From assembly GCA_900768695.1 (NCBI GenBank), contig CAAGDY010000314.1, positions 1-6,232 of the forward strand: a DNA stretch of 6,232 nucleotides, read 5' to 3'. Made by a program: the position numbers and the translations under genes. Origin of the DNA: an uncultured Anaerovibrio sp. (GTDB lineage: Bacteria > Bacillota > Negativicutes > Selenomonadales > Selenomonadaceae). The notes under the pieces were generated by a model. The model was not told the DNA's origin and searched no databases. It saw only the letters and a list, made by a program, of their open reading frames with translations. Below, piece after piece: positions 5,646-6,232 of this stretch (position 1 is its first letter; the number at the start of each line of letters is the position of its first letter).

Positions 5646-6232
5646 ATCACGATTTGTCAAAATCTCTAAAGCTCGGCGGGCTGCCTGTTGTTCAGCCGCC
5701 TTTTTACTTGGACCCTTACCTGTTCCTAAAACTTCGTCATTAAGCTTCACAGCAAACTCAAACACCTTGGCATGGTCAGGGCCTGTAGCGCTCAAAAGCT
5801 CATAGCCGACGTGACTGTCAGCCTTGCGCTGCACCAGCTCCTGCAGCATGGTCTTGTAATCCCTTACTCTGGTACTGCCATCCTCCACCCTGCGCAGATG
5901 CTCCTCCAGCTGCCTGATTACATAGCTCTGAGCCTTCTCCCAGCCCTGGTCCATGTAGATGGCTCCGATAACCGACTCAAAGGCATCCTCAAGAATAGAA
6001 GAACGCCTGCGTCCGCCCGATGTCTGCTCTCCATGTCCTAACAACAGGTAATCTCCCAAATGCAGCTCCGCGGCCCGGCTGGAAAGACTTGCCTCACAGA
6101 CCACCGCTGCCCTGGCTTTTGTCAGATCACCCTCAGGAAGTCCAGGAAAATGATTGAAGAGATAGGTGCTGATAGCAAGCTCCAGCACCGCATCTCCCAA
6201 GAATTCCAAGCGCTCATTATGCTCTACCTTCA
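5631..6232 (-). CDS. rnc: Ribonuclease III (5' end outside the window)
   Basis: This Mg-dependent endonuclease cleaves double-stranded RNA in rRNA maturation and mRNA decay. About 199 codons are visible; full-length RNase III is usually 220-240 residues, so roughly 30-40 N-terminal residues lie beyond the right edge. The family signature NERLEFLGDAVLEL is encoded at about 6176-6218, with catalytic acidic residues in NERLEF and GD; the TTG at 6207-6209 is the Leu inside this signature, not a start. The second catalytic cluster is EDAFESVIGA (about 5967-5990). After a linker, a double-stranded RNA-binding domain starts near DYKTMLQELVQ and ends with GKGPSKKAAEQQAA and a helix, the usual end of the protein. 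The gene finishes inside its own terminator. smc, often next to rnc in Firmicutes, does not follow here. Confidence 0.97.
   Translation of the reverse strand, partial: KVEHNERLEFLGDAVLELAISTYLFNHFPGLPEGDLTKARAAVVCEASLSSRAAELHLGDYLLLGHGEQTSGGRRRSSILEDAFESVIGAIYMDQGWEKAQSYVIRQLEEHLRRVEDGSTRVRDYKTMLQELVQRKADSHVGYELLSATGPDHAKVFEFAVKLNDEVLGTGKGPSKKAAEQQAARRALEILTNRDKKEA

Noticed and set aside
6207..6209. TTG as start of RNase III
   Set aside because: This TTG encodes the Leu in the conserved NERLEFLGD signature; seven further in-frame codons (KVEHNER) precede it up to the window edge.

Overview
The window holds four genes, all on the minus strand. Reading in the direction of transcription, from high to low coordinates, they are: the 3' part of rnc (RNase III); a metallo-beta-lactamase (MBL) fold hydrolase related to RNase Z; and a two-gene tripartite-efflux operon of periplasmic adaptor followed by RND inner-membrane pump. 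Gene density is high. The genes are GC-balanced and the gaps AT-rich.

Likely source (inference): an RND pump with its periplasmic adaptor implies an outer membrane. In contrast, the strong AGGAGG-type ribosome sites, the TTG starts, the compact intrinsic terminators and the MBL protein look like Firmicutes. A diderm Firmicute (Negativicutes, e.g. the Selenomonas/Megamonas/Veillonella relatives) fits both. No rRNA or other taxonomic marker is present to prove it.

Layout: 5631-6232 is rnc, cut by the right edge of the window, with an intrinsic terminator folded over its own stop codon. An extended -10 sequence directly after that terminator probably starts the MBL gene (4750-5568). The 166-bp gap at 4584-4749 carries a near-consensus sigma-70/sigma-A promoter (TTGACA, 17 bp, TATCAT) for the efflux operon, flanked by a split direct repeat and overlapped by a small inverted repeat that could be operators. 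The adaptor (3411-4583) and pump (210-3398) follow 12 bp apart. Both start at TTG and both lie in the same reading frame. A GC-rich hairpin with a T-run at 148-180 ends the operon. Positions 1-147 are a very AT-rich regulatory gap: a 47-bp tract without G or C, an inverted repeat, an extended -10 promoter and a ribosome site at the left edge, all pointing to another minus-strand gene just outside the window.

How they work together: the adaptor and pump should form a proton-driven export complex that needs an outer-membrane channel, which is not encoded here. rnc and the MBL gene are separate transcription units and not obviously linked to efflux. I see no mobile element, CRISPR array, RNA gene or clearly new system. 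The points most worth a look are an apparently missing metal-ligand His in the MBL protein, the repeat architecture around the efflux promoter, and the same-frame TTG-initiated adaptor/pump junction.
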